Below, piece by piece: positions 1 through 6,906 of a DNA stretch of 10,802 nt (position 1 is the first letter of the stretch; each line of letters opens with the position of its first letter). A model generated the notes under the pieces. It had not been told where the DNA came from. It ran no database searches and saw nothing but the letters and a program-made list of their open reading frames with translations. A program made the translations under genes and the position numbers. Origin of the DNA: UMGS1307 sp964523005 (GTDB lineage Bacteria > Bacillota > Clostridia > Oscillospirales > CAG-382); the NCBI GenBank assembly GCA_964523005.1, contig CAZFZL010000051.1, forward strand, positions 1 to 10,802, read 5' to 3'.

Positions 1-2
1 TT

Positions 3-509
3 TCGTGTACTTATAAGATAGAGAATATCTCTCTTGCCGCCCTAACGCATCTGGTGCGTCACAGAATACAAAGCATCCTCGTTCCGCCTGTTATCACTGC
101 CGCGTTCTCCGGAAAACATATCCTTCCCGAAACGGTCGCCGCTTTACCAGAAGCAGAGAAAATCTATATGAACGCTTTTGCAAAAGCTCATCTTATGCTC
201 TGTGATATGCTTGATGCCGGAATGCCCGTCAGCGACAGCGCATACTTTGCGCTTAGCGGAAATACACTTGATGTCGTGTTCTCAATGAACGGCAGAGAGC
301 TTGAACATTTCTTCTGCCTGCGCACCTGCAACCGCGCGCAGTGGGAAATACGTGATATCGCAGTCGAGGCTCTCAGCCTCGCACGCACGGTTTATCCCGA
401 TACGATGAAAAAATTCGGACCGAGCTGTTATGTGACCGGCATCTGCCCTGAGGGACGGCTGACGTGCGGTAAAGCCGAAGAGATGTGCGAACGGTTTTCC
501 GTTCTGTAA
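3..509 (+). CDS. Divergent flavin-dependent thymidylate synthase (ThyX) family protein, 5' end outside window
   Basis: The reading frame is open from the first complete codon (nt 3) to TAA at 507-509, giving 168 visible residues; ThyX proteins are usually about 220-250 aa, so the N-terminal part lies upstream. ThyX makes dTMP from dUMP using FAD, NADPH and methylene-tetrahydrofolate in the cytoplasm. Family signs are the RHR..S motif after a helix ending in THLV (nt 57-74) and the LRTCNRAQWEIR segment (nt 318-353), which matches the C-terminal substrate/flavin-binding helix region of ThyX. The usual motif RHRxxSxNxxSxR is broken: the second serine, the asparagine and the final arginine read P, L and I. 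The C-terminus has four spaced cysteines (codons at about nt 426, 444, 465 and 486), which could bind metal. A GTG at 54 could serve as a start but would remove part of the conserved helix, so I read the gene as truncated by the window. Family assignment is fairly sure; catalytic activity is doubtful. Confidence 0.75.
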   Translation, partial: SCTYKIENISLAALTHLVRHRIQSILVPPVITAAFSGKHILPETVAALPEAEKIYMNAFAKAHLMLCDMLDAGMPVSDSAYFALSGNTLDVVFSMNGRELEHFFCLRTCNRAQWEIRDIAVEALSLARTVYPDTMKKFGPSCYVTGICPEGRLTCGKAEEMCERFSVL

Positions 510-526
510 TAAGCGAATATTCATTC

Positions 527-553
527 GGGGCTGCATCATGCAGCCCCTTTTGT
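527..553 (+). terminator. Intrinsic terminator of the thyX-like gene
   Basis: A perfect 9-bp stem GGGGCTGCA / TGCAGCCCC with a 3-nt loop (TCA) is followed by TTTTGT. It starts 17 nt after the stop codon and separates the ThyX-like gene from trxA. Confidence 0.85.
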
Positions 554-585
554 AACAAAGTCACAGCAAAGGAATAAAAAAAGCG

Positions 586-591
586 TATACT
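586..591 (+). promoter_or_regulatory. Putative -10 box of the trxA promoter
   Basis: TATACT matches the sigma-A -10 consensus at five of six positions and lies about 25 nt before the trxA start. No convincing -35 hexamer lies 16-18 nt upstream (best candidate ACAGCA at 563-568), so this would be a moderate promoter. It is supported mainly by its position after a terminator and before an isolated gene. Confidence 0.45.
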
Positions 592-616
592 AAGGAAAAA
601 CGTAAGGAGACAAAAA

Positions 617-928
617 ATGAGTACAATAAAGATAACCAAAAATAATTTTGAGCAGGAAGTGATCAATTCCGCCGTACCGGTCCTCGTCGATTTTTGGGCG
701 TCATGGTGCGGGCCGTGCCGTATGGTCGCTCCCGTCCTGGAAGACGTCGCGAACGAGAGAACTGATATAAAAGTAGGGAAGATTAACATCGATGAAGAAC
801 CGTCCCTCGCCGAACGCTACGGAATAATGAGCATTCCAACAATGCTCGTATTCAAAAACGGAAAGGTCTCGGCAAAATCAGTCGGTGCAATACCTAAGGA
901 ATCGGTCATCGCGCTCCTTTCAAAATAA
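617..928 (+). CDS. trxA: Thioredoxin
   Basis: Small cytoplasmic dithiol-disulfide oxidoreductase that passes electrons from thioredoxin reductase to ribonucleotide reductase, peroxiredoxins and other targets. The 103-aa length is typical. Residues visible: the active site WCGPC (W30, C31, C34), the buried aspartate D25 in the preceding LVDFWA strand, and the cis-proline P74 in SIPT facing the active site. Start ATG 617 has AAGGAG (604-609) seven bases upstream. The gene stands alone between a terminator (527-553) and its own terminator (941-1019), so it is probably monocistronic. No reductase gene is adjacent. The neighbouring ThyX-like gene is also redox-related, but nothing in the sequence links the two functionally. 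Confidence 0.97.
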   Translation: MSTIKITKNNFEQEVINSAVPVLVDFWASWCGPCRMVAPVLEDVANERTDIKVGKINIDEEPSLAERYGIMSIPTMLVFKNGKVSAKSVGAIPKESVIALLSK

Positions 929-940
929 CAAACAAAGAAA

Positions 941-1019
941 CGGACAGCCTTCGTGATATGCACCTCCAAAAGTGTCTAAACTTTTGGGGTCACGTCACTT
1001 CGGGCTGTCCGCTTTTTTT
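941..1019. terminator. trxA terminator interrupted by a palindromic insert; probably also ends the mutS2 operon
   Basis: Outer arms CGGACAGCC (941-949) and GGCTGTCCG (1003-1011) form a perfect 9-bp stem followed by C and seven T (1013-1019). The enclosed 53 nt hold a second palindrome (954-997). Removing that palindrome and one copy of the flanking CTTCG repeat gives a 9-bp stem closed by a C(UUCG)G tetraloop, a classic terminator. On the - strand the same hairpin is followed by a T-rich run (TTTCTTTGTTTG), and it lies about 60 nt beyond the mutS2 stop, so it can serve both convergent transcripts. Confidence 0.8.
954..997. mobile_element. 44-bp palindromic mini-element with a 5-bp flanking duplication
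   Basis: The element begins TGA and ends TCA. It has a central perfect 8-bp inverted repeat, CCAAAAGT (966-973) / ACTTTTGG (980-987), around a 6-nt loop, with weaker pairing out to both ends. It is bordered by CTTCG at 949-953 and again at 998-1002, as expected for a target-site duplication. There is no coding capacity. The TG...CA ends, the short duplication and the CCCCAAAAGTTTAGAC core recall IS3-family termini from memory, so an IS-derived MITE or abutted IS ends is a reasonable guess. Only one copy is seen in this window. A REP-like palindrome is the main alternative. Confidence 0.5.
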
Positions 1020-1080
1020 ATCGGTCGTTTATTGAGATGATACCGGTTGTCGCTTCATGAGTTTTTTGTTGTTTTTATTT

Positions 1081-3450
1081 TCATTTCAATTTAAGCTCAA
1101 CGACAGTCACGCCGTAATCGCCCTCGCCGTACGCACCGGGTCTGTAAGACGCGATGCGCTTGTCATGACGAAGATGCTGCCATATAGCGTTGCGCAGCGC
1201 TCCGGTACCTTTACCGTGGATTATCGTTGCACTTGAATAGCCTTCGAAAATACAGTTATCGAGATATTTGTCCACCGTCATCCAGGCTTCTTCACCGGTG
1301 TTGCCACGAACATCAATCTCATGTCTCAGATCGAGCAAGCGCTGCGGCTTCGAAACGGCAACATCGCTTTTTGCAACGGCAGACGCTTCATTTGAAAGAC
1401 GCAGAGAAGCGAGCGGGACCTTGGTGGTGGCCTTTCCGAATATCACACTTGCGGATTTTGTGTCGGCAGATATTACTGTACCTACTTTGCTCAGCCCCTT
1501 CACGCGCACACGGTCGCCCTTGCGCAACTCACGCGGCAGAACATAGTCGTCGTCTTCGATGTCCGCGTCTTCAAGCGATGTGCTCGTGTTTTTGAACGCC
1601 GTTCTGATATTTCTGCGCGCTTCTTCAAGCGCCTGCGCCGATTCCTGTCTGTCACGCTCTTTTTTTGCGTTTTCAAGCTGGGTCATGACGTATTCGCTCG
1701 TAACCCGCGCATCGGCAATGATTTTATCCGCTTGTGCCTTGACGCGCTGAGATTCAGCATTTGCCTTCGCTATCAGCTCGTCACATTCAGCCTGCACCTT
1801 GTGTATGCGGTTCTGAGCCTCTATTCTGGCGTTTTTAGCGTTTTCCTGCTCTTCACGCATCGTTTGCTCGGCGCGTTGAAGCTTGCCGATAACGTCCTCA
1901 AAACGACTGTTGTCGTCATCCATGTAGGCCTTGGCCTTTTCGATTATCTCTTCGCTTATCCCAAGACGCTGCGCTATGGCGAAAGCGTTGGAACGGCCGG
2001 GAATACCGGTTATGAGACGGTACGTCGGCTTAAGCGTGTCTATGTCAAACTCACATGAGGCATTCAGAATCGAATCGTTTTCAAGCGCATATACTTTTAT
2101 CTCGGCATAATGTGTTGTGGCGGCGCAGAAAGCGCCAAGTGCACGAATCTTTTCGAGTATCGATATAGCCAGCGCCGCACCTTCGACCGGGTCGGTACCG
2201 GCACCGAGCTCGTCAAACAGTACAAGCGACTGAAAATCAGCGCAGCCGATTATGTCGACGATATTTTTTATGTGAGCCGAAAATGTCGAAAGCGACTGCT
2301 CGATGCTTTGTTCATCTCCGATGTCGGGCAGTACAGCGTCGAACACGGGCAGCACCGTTCCGCAGGAACAGGGAAGATGTATTCCGCACTGCGCCATAAG
2401 CGAAAACAATCCAAGTGTTTTGAGCGTCACCGTTTTGCCGCCGGTGTTCGGACCCGTTATAACGACAGTAGAGATTTTTTTGTCTGACGACAGCGTTATC
2501 GGGACGGTCTTTTCTTTATCAAGAAGCGGATGGCGCGCGGCAATAAGCGAATATTCGTCGCGAAACTCGGTAAGCACGGGAGCAATACCATTACAGCGGT
2601 ATGAAAATTCAGACTTCGCGAATATAACGTCAAGCTCGGTGAGCGCGTTGTAATCGTTTACGAGCTGTACTGAGAATCCGGCGACTTTTTCTGAAAGCTC
2701 ACGCAGTATTTTTTCGATCTCCTCCTGCTCTCTGGAACGCAGCTCACGCAGCTTGTTGTTTGCTTCAAGAACGGCGAGCGGCTCGATAAACAGTGTTGCG
2801 CCGGAAGCTGAGGTGTCGTGCAGCAGCCCCTTGACTTCGTTGCGGTATTCTGACTTGACCGGAACGACATACCGTCCGTTTCTCATCGTAACGATGTTTT
2901 CCTGGAGATATTTGTTCTGAGTTCCGCCGGTATACTTCGAAAGCGCGTCACGAATGCTGTTTTCAGCTTTCTTGATGCTGCGTCTGACAGAAAAAAGCTC
3001 CGGGCTCGCCTGATCGGCGATTATATCTTCCGCTATGATCGCGTCGGTTATGGCACGTTCGAGAAATCTGTTTGGTTCTAACGTGTCAAAATATACCGAC
3101 AATACATCTTCTTCGTCCGGCTTCGGTCTGTACGCAGCCATCCTCGCCGCTATAGAGAGTACTCTTGACGTGTCTAACAGCTCCGAAGGCGACAGCACCG
3201 CGCCCTTGAAGGCGCGTTCCACGATCGGGATTATATCCTTCATCCCGGAAAATGACACCGGACCGTATACAACGGTCAGATTTTTTGCACATGTCGTCTC
3301 GTCGCGCATACGGCAGGCGCGCTCATATGAGCTGACAGGCTGCAGCTGTTTTATTTTTTCTCTTCCTCCGTCCGTCTGTGCGCACTGCGCGAGCAGCAGG
3401 AGGACTTTATCAAATTCAAGTATGCGTGAAGCACGCTCAAACCCATTCAT
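1081..3450 (-). CDS. mutS2: Endonuclease MutS2 (MutS-family ATPase with Smr domain)
   Basis: MutS2 is a homodimeric ATPase that suppresses homologous recombination by acting on branched DNA. In Bacillus it also acts on collided ribosomes through its Smr end. With the start chosen here the protein has 789 aa, normal for the family. Order of parts: core/clamp helices (about 1-290), Walker A GPNTGGKT (333-340), the DIGDEQSIEQSLSTFSAH signature, Walker B LVLFDE (D413, E414), a long charged coiled coil (about 503-615), a KOW-like strand domain (about 644-685), and a C-terminal Smr nuclease domain with DVRG (713-716) and HGKGTG (745-750). There are no MutS mismatch-recognition domains, as expected for MutS2. 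An ATG three codons earlier (3457-3459) is possible, but TTAGGA (3459-3464) overlaps it and sits 8 nt from the ATG at 3448-3450. It is the last gene of the phoH operon and begins 10 nt after the recO stop. Confidence 0.96.
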   Translation of the reverse strand: MNGFERASRILEFDKVLLLLAQCAQTDGGREKIKQLQPVSSYERACRMRDETTCAKNLTVVYGPVSFSGMKDIIPIVERAFKGAVLSPSELLDTSRVLSIAARMAAYRPKPDEEDVLSVYFDTLEPNRFLERAITDAIIAEDIIADQASPELFSVRRSIKKAENSIRDALSKYTGGTQNKYLQENIVTMRNGRYVVPVKSEYRNEVKGLLHDTSASGATLFIEPLAVLEANNKLRELRSREQEEIEKILRELSEKVAGFSVQLVNDYNALTELDVIFAKSEFSYRCNGIAPVLTEFRDEYSLIAARHPLLDKEKTVPITLSSDKKISTVVITGPNTGGKTVTLKTLGLFSLMAQCGIHLPCSCGTVLPVFDAVLPDIGDEQSIEQSLSTFSAHIKNIVDIIGCADFQSLVLFDELGAGTDPVEGAALAISILEKIRALGAFCAATTHYAEIKVYALENDSILNASCEFDIDTLKPTYRLITGIPGRSNAFAIAQRLGISEEIIEKAKAYMDDDNSRFEDVIGKLQRAEQTMREEQENAKNARIEAQNRIHKVQAECDELIAKANAESQRVKAQADKIIADARVTSEYVMTQLENAKKERDRQESAQALEEARRNIRTAFKNTSTSLEDADIEDDDYVLPRELRKGDRVRVKGLSKVGTVISADTKSASVIFGKATTKVPLASLRLSNEASAVAKSDVAVSKPQRLLDLRHEIDVRGNTGEEAWMTVDKYLDNCIFEGYSSATIIHGKGTGALRNAIWQHLRHDKRIASYRPGAYGEGDYGVTVVELKLK

Positions 3451-3458
3451 TTCTTTCA

Positions 3459-3464
3459 TCCTAA
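3459..3464 (-). promoter_or_regulatory. Ribosome binding site deciding the mutS2 start
   Basis: TTAGGA (on the - strand) lies 8 nt before the ATG at 3448-3450 and overlaps the upstream in-frame ATG at 3457-3459, which therefore has no properly spaced site of its own. It also overlaps the recO stop codon. Confidence 0.5.
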
Positions 3465-4216
3465 TCCAATAATGTATTTTTGTAAAAAGTGAGTTTATCG
3501 CTGTTTATACCGCTCATGCTTATGAAAAAGCGCTCTGAAACCGGAGCAAGTGCGCTTTCAAGGTCGTTGCCGGACTGGTAGGCGAATATCTTTTTCGGCG
3601 GACAGCATGCTATGTATATCATATACGAGATCATATCCTTCGTAAGCCGGAAATACGGACTGACCGCTCTGCTCGCTTCCGGAAAACATCCGGGGCAGAA
3701 GAATTCACCCGTTTCGCAGTTAATAACGGCGTCATTTTCAATTGGCAGACCGCAGCCGCTGCACGTGAATTCCGGACAAAATCCCGACAGAAACAGTGTT
3801 CGAAGCTCAAAAACCGTTTTTATGCTTTTGTGCTTTTCAGGTGAACGGCTCAGATACCAAAGCGAATTGAGCAGCAGCCTGAACTGTTCTCCCTGTTCTT
3901 CGTCGCCGATGCTGTAATTTTTCATAACGTCGCACATCCAGCAGGCAAGCGAAAGCGTTGTGAGTGATTTGTTGAGCTCAAAGAACACGTCGATTATCTT
4001 CGCTTCGATGAGCGTATAATAGTTTCCGCGCTTGAAAAGAGTCATATCAGAATACGCAAAGAGCTGACAGGGCGCAAAAAAACGTGACGAAACACTCACT
4101 CCGCCTCTGACCGAAACGGTGAGCGCACCGCGTGAAGGCGTTATAACGGTAAGCAGTTTGCCGTTTTCGCCCTTTTTTTGTTCCTTTATCACGAGTGCCT
4201 TTACGTCAACGTACAT
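3461..4216 (-). CDS. recO: DNA repair protein RecO
   Basis: RecO works with RecR (and RecF) to displace SSB and load RecA at single-strand gaps and ends. The 251-aa protein starts with the typical OB-fold region: V-D-V-K-A-L-V-I-K, then a GENGK-LLTVITP-RG segment where the family usually has an E..KLL..T...G pattern. It is followed by a helical domain and a four-cysteine zinc site, C152-x2-C155 and C174-x2-C177, flanked by the F-C-P-E-F segment at about 146-150. The start codon directly abuts the era stop (TAAATG), with AAGGAG inside the last era codons only 3 nt away, so translation is probably coupled to era. The stop lies 10 nt before the chosen mutS2 start. RecO diverges quickly in sequence, but era adjacency and the zinc site make this call firm. 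Confidence 0.93.
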   Translation of the reverse strand: MYVDVKALVIKEQKKGENGKLLTVITPSRGALTVSVRGGVSVSSRFFAPCQLFAYSDMTLFKRGNYYTLIEAKIIDVFFELNKSLTTLSLACWMCDVMKNYSIGDEEQGEQFRLLLNSLWYLSRSPEKHKSIKTVFELRTLFLSGFCPEFTCSGCGLPIENDAVINCETGEFFCPGCFPEASRAVSPYFRLTKDMISYMIYIACCPPKKIFAYQSGNDLESALAPVSERFFISMSGINSDKLTFYKNTLLD

Positions 4217-5104
4217 TTACTCCTTGTCTCCGTAACCGAATGAGTTGAGCAGCGACTGTCTGTCACGCCAGTTTTCCTTTACCTTGACCCACAGGTCAAG
4301 ATATACTCTCATACCGAAAAAACTCTCTATATCCTGACGCGCATATGTTCCGATCTTCTTGAGCATTTCGCCTTTGTGTCCGATGATGATTCTTTTATGC
4401 GATTCTTTTTCGCAGTATATCTCGGCACGTATGGAAAGCAAATCTTTCTTTTCGTGAAATTCCTCTATCACGACGGCAACACCGTGCGGGATCTCCTCAT
4501 CGGTAAGACGCAGTATTTTTTCGCGTATCATCTCGGCAACGAGCTGCTTTTCCGGCATATCCGTTATCATGTCTTCAGGAAAGAAATGGACGGATTCGAG
4601 CATGAGCTTATCAATCTCGTCAAAAACTATGCTTACACCGTCACCTGTCAGCGCGCTTATAGGTATGACCGATTCGAATTCATAATTTTCCGAAATATCG
4701 CGTATTGTTTCGGCGACCTTGACCTTGTTTACCGCGTCGCATTTGTTGATTATGAGTATCGTTTTGCCGCCGCGCAAAGACAGTGAAGCAAGCGTTTTTG
4801 TCTCCGCTTCGTTGAGACGTGTTCCGGCTTCTATGACAAAAAGATTGATGTCGGAATCGTTGATCGAATCGTTGACGCGCTTCATCATATAGTCGCCGAG
4901 CTTTGTCTTCGGATTGTGTATGCCGGGAGTATCGATGAATACATACTGGTTTTCGCCTTTCGTCAGTATCCCGGTTATGCGCGTGCGCGTCGTCTGCGGC
5001 TTTTTCGACACAATGGCGATTTTCTCACCGAGCAGCGCGTTAAGGAGCGTGGATTTTCCCACGTTCGGTCTGCCGCATATAAGTATGAATGCGCTTTTAG
5101 TCAT
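4217..5104 (-). CDS. era: GTPase Era, 30S ribosome assembly factor
   Basis: Era is an essential GTPase that binds the 3' end of 16S rRNA and acts late in 30S subunit assembly, loosely associated with the membrane. The 295-aa length is normal. Motifs: G1 GRPNVGKS (11-18), switch I QTTRTR (37-42), G3 DTPG (58-61), G4 NKCD (120-123), G5 SAL (150-152). A type II KH domain covers roughly 200-285, with its GxxG-type loop in IIIGHKGEMLKKIG (about 239-251) and the conserved end VYLDLWVKVKENWRD. The start overlaps the ybeY stop by 8 nt, with GGAG (5114-5117) 9 nt upstream. YbeY, encoded just before it, trims the same 16S rRNA end. Confidence 0.98.
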   Translation of the reverse strand: MTKSAFILICGRPNVGKSTLLNALLGEKIAIVSKKPQTTRTRITGILTKGENQYVFIDTPGIHNPKTKLGDYMMKRVNDSINDSDINLFVIEAGTRLNEAETKTLASLSLRGGKTILIINKCDAVNKVKVAETIRDISENYEFESVIPISALTGDGVSIVFDEIDKLMLESVHFFPEDMITDMPEKQLVAEMIREKILRLTDEEIPHGVAVVIEEFHEKKDLLSIRAEIYCEKESHKRIIIGHKGEMLKKIGTYARQDIESFFGMRVYLDLWVKVKENWRDRQSLLNSFGYGDKE

Positions 5105-5609
5105 TTGTATTCTCTCCGTCTCTCGGTATATTTATAAGCTTCATGATATCGCGCTGCTTTTTCTCCATGCTCGCTCTGCCGCCGTCGTCGATATGATCGT
5201 ATCCTACGAGATGCAGCAGGGAATGGACGGCGAGGAATGCACATTCGCGCAGCAGCGAATGACCGTATTGCTCCGCCTGCCTTTTTGCCGTGTCAAACGA
5301 GATCACGATATCGCCGAGACAGACTGTGCCGTCCTCGTCCTCCTCAAGCTCTTCTCCTGCAACACACGGCGCAGAAAAATCCCACATCGGAAACGAAAGC
5401 ACGTCCGTGACCGAATCAATAGAGCGTCTTTCCTTGTTGAGTACTCTAATCGATCCGTCATCGGTGAAAACAAGGCATACACTCCACGCTTCATCGCCGA
5501 GCAGCTCTGCGGCAGCTGTTTTGAGCCCTTCGCACACTCTGTCTGTAAGCGCCGGCGTGAGAAGCGGATCGTCTATTTCGCTTTCAAGATAAACCTTATT
5601 GCTTTTCAT
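5097..5609 (-). CDS. ybeY: Endoribonuclease YbeY, 16S rRNA maturation
   Basis: Zinc-dependent single-strand RNase that takes part in 16S rRNA 3'-end maturation and ribosome quality control. The metal site HSLLHLVGYDH (H129, H133, H139 from the chosen start) fits the family HGxLHLxGYDH pattern with serine for glycine. SVTDVLSFP (66-74) and GDIVIS (99-104) are further family blocks. Between them is a very acidic stretch (about 87-94). The frame stays open upstream to ATG 5687, but the ATG at 5607-5609 gives 170 aa, close to the family norm, and has AGGAG (5618-5622) 8 nt upstream; the extension would overlap phoH by 92 nt. The chosen start overlaps the phoH end by 14 nt. The end overlaps era by 8 nt. 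Confidence 0.96.
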   Translation of the reverse strand: MKSNKVYLESEIDDPLLTPALTDRVCEGLKTAAAELLGDEAWSVCLVFTDDGSIRVLNKERRSIDSVTDVLSFPMWDFSAPCVAGEELEEDEDGTVCLGDIVISFDTAKRQAEQYGHSLLRECAFLAVHSLLHLVGYDHIDDGGRASMEKKQRDIMKLINIPRDGENTND

Positions 5610-6657
5610 TTGGTCTTCTCCTATATGCTGAAGGACTGTGTGCCCTTTGCTCAGTATTGTTTTTATTACTTTTTTCGAATGATTCATATGCCAGAATGAT
5701 CTTCTGCACGAGTGGATGACGCACTACATCACGGTGCGAGAAACGGAATATCGATATTCCGGGAATGTTGTCGAGTATTCGTATCGCTTCTACAAGCCCG
5801 CTTTTTTTTAGCTCCGGCAGATCGATCTGCGTGATGTCGCCGGTCACGATCGCTTTGGAGTTGCTTCCGAGTCTCGTCAGGAACATCTTCATTTGCTCAG
5901 GCGTACTGTTTTGTGCTTCGTCAAGTATCACGAACGCATCGTCGAGCGTCCTTCCGCGCATATAAGCGAGAGGTGCGATCTCTATCGTGCCTTTTTCGAT
6001 AAACGCTCTGAAGCTGTCGTGACCGAGCATCTCGCCGAGCGCATCGTAAAGCGGACGCAGATAGGGATCGATCTTGCTTTGGAGATCTCCGGGAAGAAAT
6101 CCAAGCTTTTCACCGGCTTCCACTGCCGGTCGGGTGAGGATGATGCGCGTTATCTCTTTGTGCTTGAGCGCTGTGACAGCCATTGCGACTGCAAGAAAGG
6201 TCTTTCCCGTGCCGGCAGGCCCGACACCAAAGACGACGGTGTTGCTTTTTATCGCTTCAACGTATTTCTTCTGCCCTACCGTGCGCGCCTTGACCGGCTT
6301 TCCTTTTCCGGTGAGACATATGCAGTCTGCGTACAGTCCGGAAAGCTCCTCTGTGCGCCCTTCGTTAACCATTCCGATGACGTAATTGATGCTGTTTTCA
6401 TCAACGGAATCATTAAGCCTCGTCACACTTTGGAGCTGCTCTATTGCGCTGCATGCACGCGTGACGTTTTCTTCGTTGTCGCCGCCGACGACAAGGCAAT
6501 CGCCTTTGCACTGTATACGTACCTGAAATCCGTTTTCAAGAAGGATTATATTGTTGTCAAGCGTACCGAAGAGCTTGTAGACAAAATCGATTTCAAGCCC
6601 TGCCATCGATTTTTCGATCATTGATAAAACCGCCTTTGCCGGCAAAATGACGCGCAA
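5596..6657 (-). CDS. phoH: PhoH-family ATPase (YbeZ-like)
   Basis: P-loop ATPase of the PhoH/YbeZ family. The E. coli YbeZ homologue partners with YbeY in rRNA processing; the exact reaction is not settled, and RNA helicase-like activity has been proposed. The protein is 353 aa: an N-terminal domain (about 1-110), then the PhoH core with Walker A GPAGTGKT (146-153), TRPAVEAGEKLGFLPGD (about 175-191) and Walker B VILDEAQN (243-250), followed by VTGD.TQIDLP and FSHRDVVRHPLV. The chosen start is TTG 6655-6657, preceded by AAAGGAG (6661-6667); spacing is short (3-5 nt). An ATG 12 codons later (6619-6621) also gives a plausible N-terminus. It is the first gene of the five-gene leftward operon and lies about 30 nt after the predicted transcription start. 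Confidence 0.95.
   Translation of the reverse strand: MRVILPAKAVLSMIEKSMAGLEIDFVYKLFGTLDNNIILLENGFQVRIQCKGDCLVVGGDNEENVTRACSAIEQLQSVTRLNDSVDENSINYVIGMVNEGRTEELSGLYADCICLTGKGKPVKARTVGQKKYVEAIKSNTVVFGVGPAGTGKTFLAVAMAVTALKHKEITRIILTRPAVEAGEKLGFLPGDLQSKIDPYLRPLYDALGEMLGHDSFRAFIEKGTIEIAPLAYMRGRTLDDAFVILDEAQNSTPEQMKMFLTRLGSNSKAIVTGDITQIDLPELKKSGLVEAIRILDNIPGISIFRFSHRDVVRHPLVQKIILAYESFEKSNKNNTEQRAHSPSAYRRRPNEKQ
5618..5622 (-). promoter_or_regulatory. Ribosome binding site deciding the ybeY start
   Basis: AGGAG on the - strand, inside the 3' end of phoH, is 8 nt before ATG 5607-5609. It favours the 170-aa YbeY over the 196-aa version starting at 5687. Confidence 0.75.
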
Positions 6658-6692
6658 AAGCTCCTTTCAGACAAAAAATATTTATTCATATA

Positions 6693-6721
6693 ATTATAAC
6701 ATATTATTTGAAGATTGTACA
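6693..6721 (-). promoter_or_regulatory. Promoter of the phoH-ybeY-era-recO-mutS2 operon
   Basis: On the - strand: TGTACA (-35, 6716-6721, four of six matches), a 17-nt spacer, and TATAAT (-10, 6693-6698) preceded by TG at the extended -10 position (TGTTATAAT). The predicted RNA start near 6686 leaves a leader of about 30 nt to the TTG start of phoH. No other convincing promoter is seen down to mutS2. Confidence 0.8.
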
Positions 6722-6791
6722 GTAAAATACTGAAAAAAAACAGGTACCGGTGCTGTGCTTGCTGTGTGTCAATATTGCTTACACAAGAAGT

Positions 6792-6825
6792 AAAAATCCC
6801 GAATGCTAATGCATTCGGGATTTTT
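6792..6825 (-). terminator. Terminator of the tRNA-Met/tRNA-Glu transcript
   Basis: Arms 6792-6806 and 6811-6825 form a perfect 15-bp stem (AAAAATCCCGAATGC and its complement) with a 4-nt loop. On the - strand the hairpin is followed by TTTTTA within the stem end. The first A of the 5' arm is also the last base of the tRNA-Glu CCA, so the trailer is essentially zero. The near-symmetry means it could also stop + strand transcription. Confidence 0.9.
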
Positions 6826-6899
6826 GGTGACCCGTAGGAGAATCGAACTCCTGTTACCGCCGTGAAAGGGCGGTGTCTTAGCCTCTTGACCAACGGGCC
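6825..6899 (-). tRNA. tRNA-Glu (TTC)
   Basis: 75 nt including encoded CCA. Acceptor GGCCCGT pairs with ACGGGTC (one G-U). The anticodon stem CCGCC/GGCGG encloses loop CTTTCAC with anticodon TTC. The T arm AGGAG-TTCGATT-CTCCT is perfect. It is second in a two-gene - strand unit, 23 nt after tRNA-Met, and is followed immediately by the terminator. Confidence 0.96.
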
Positions 6900-6906
6900 A
6901 TATGAT

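Noticed and set aside
54..509. GTG 54 as a true start of a short 151-aa protein
   Set aside because: The frame is open and family-like upstream (LAALTHLV before RHR), no ribosome site precedes the GTG, and the family is longer, so the gene is cut by the window edge.
373..789. 138-aa open frame on the - strand
   Set aside because: It crosses the thyX-like terminator and the trxA start antisense, with no start signal or domain.
5610..5687. 26-residue N-terminal extension of YbeY
   Set aside because: The internal ATG at 5607-5609 has a well-spaced AGGAG and gives family-typical length; the extension would lie wholly inside phoH.
4914..5699. 261-aa open frame on the + strand
   Set aside because: Antisense to era and ybeY, both well supported; no recognisable domain in the + strand product.
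5893..6624. 243-aa open frame on the + strand
   Set aside because: It lies entirely antisense to phoH, whose - strand protein has clear P-loop motifs; the frame has no ribosome site or family features and is a codon-use shadow.
6767..6772. TTGACA on the - strand as a second phoH -35 box
   Set aside because: No -10-like hexamer lies 16-18 nt downstream (GC-rich CCGGTACC there); the 6693-6721 promoter is much better.
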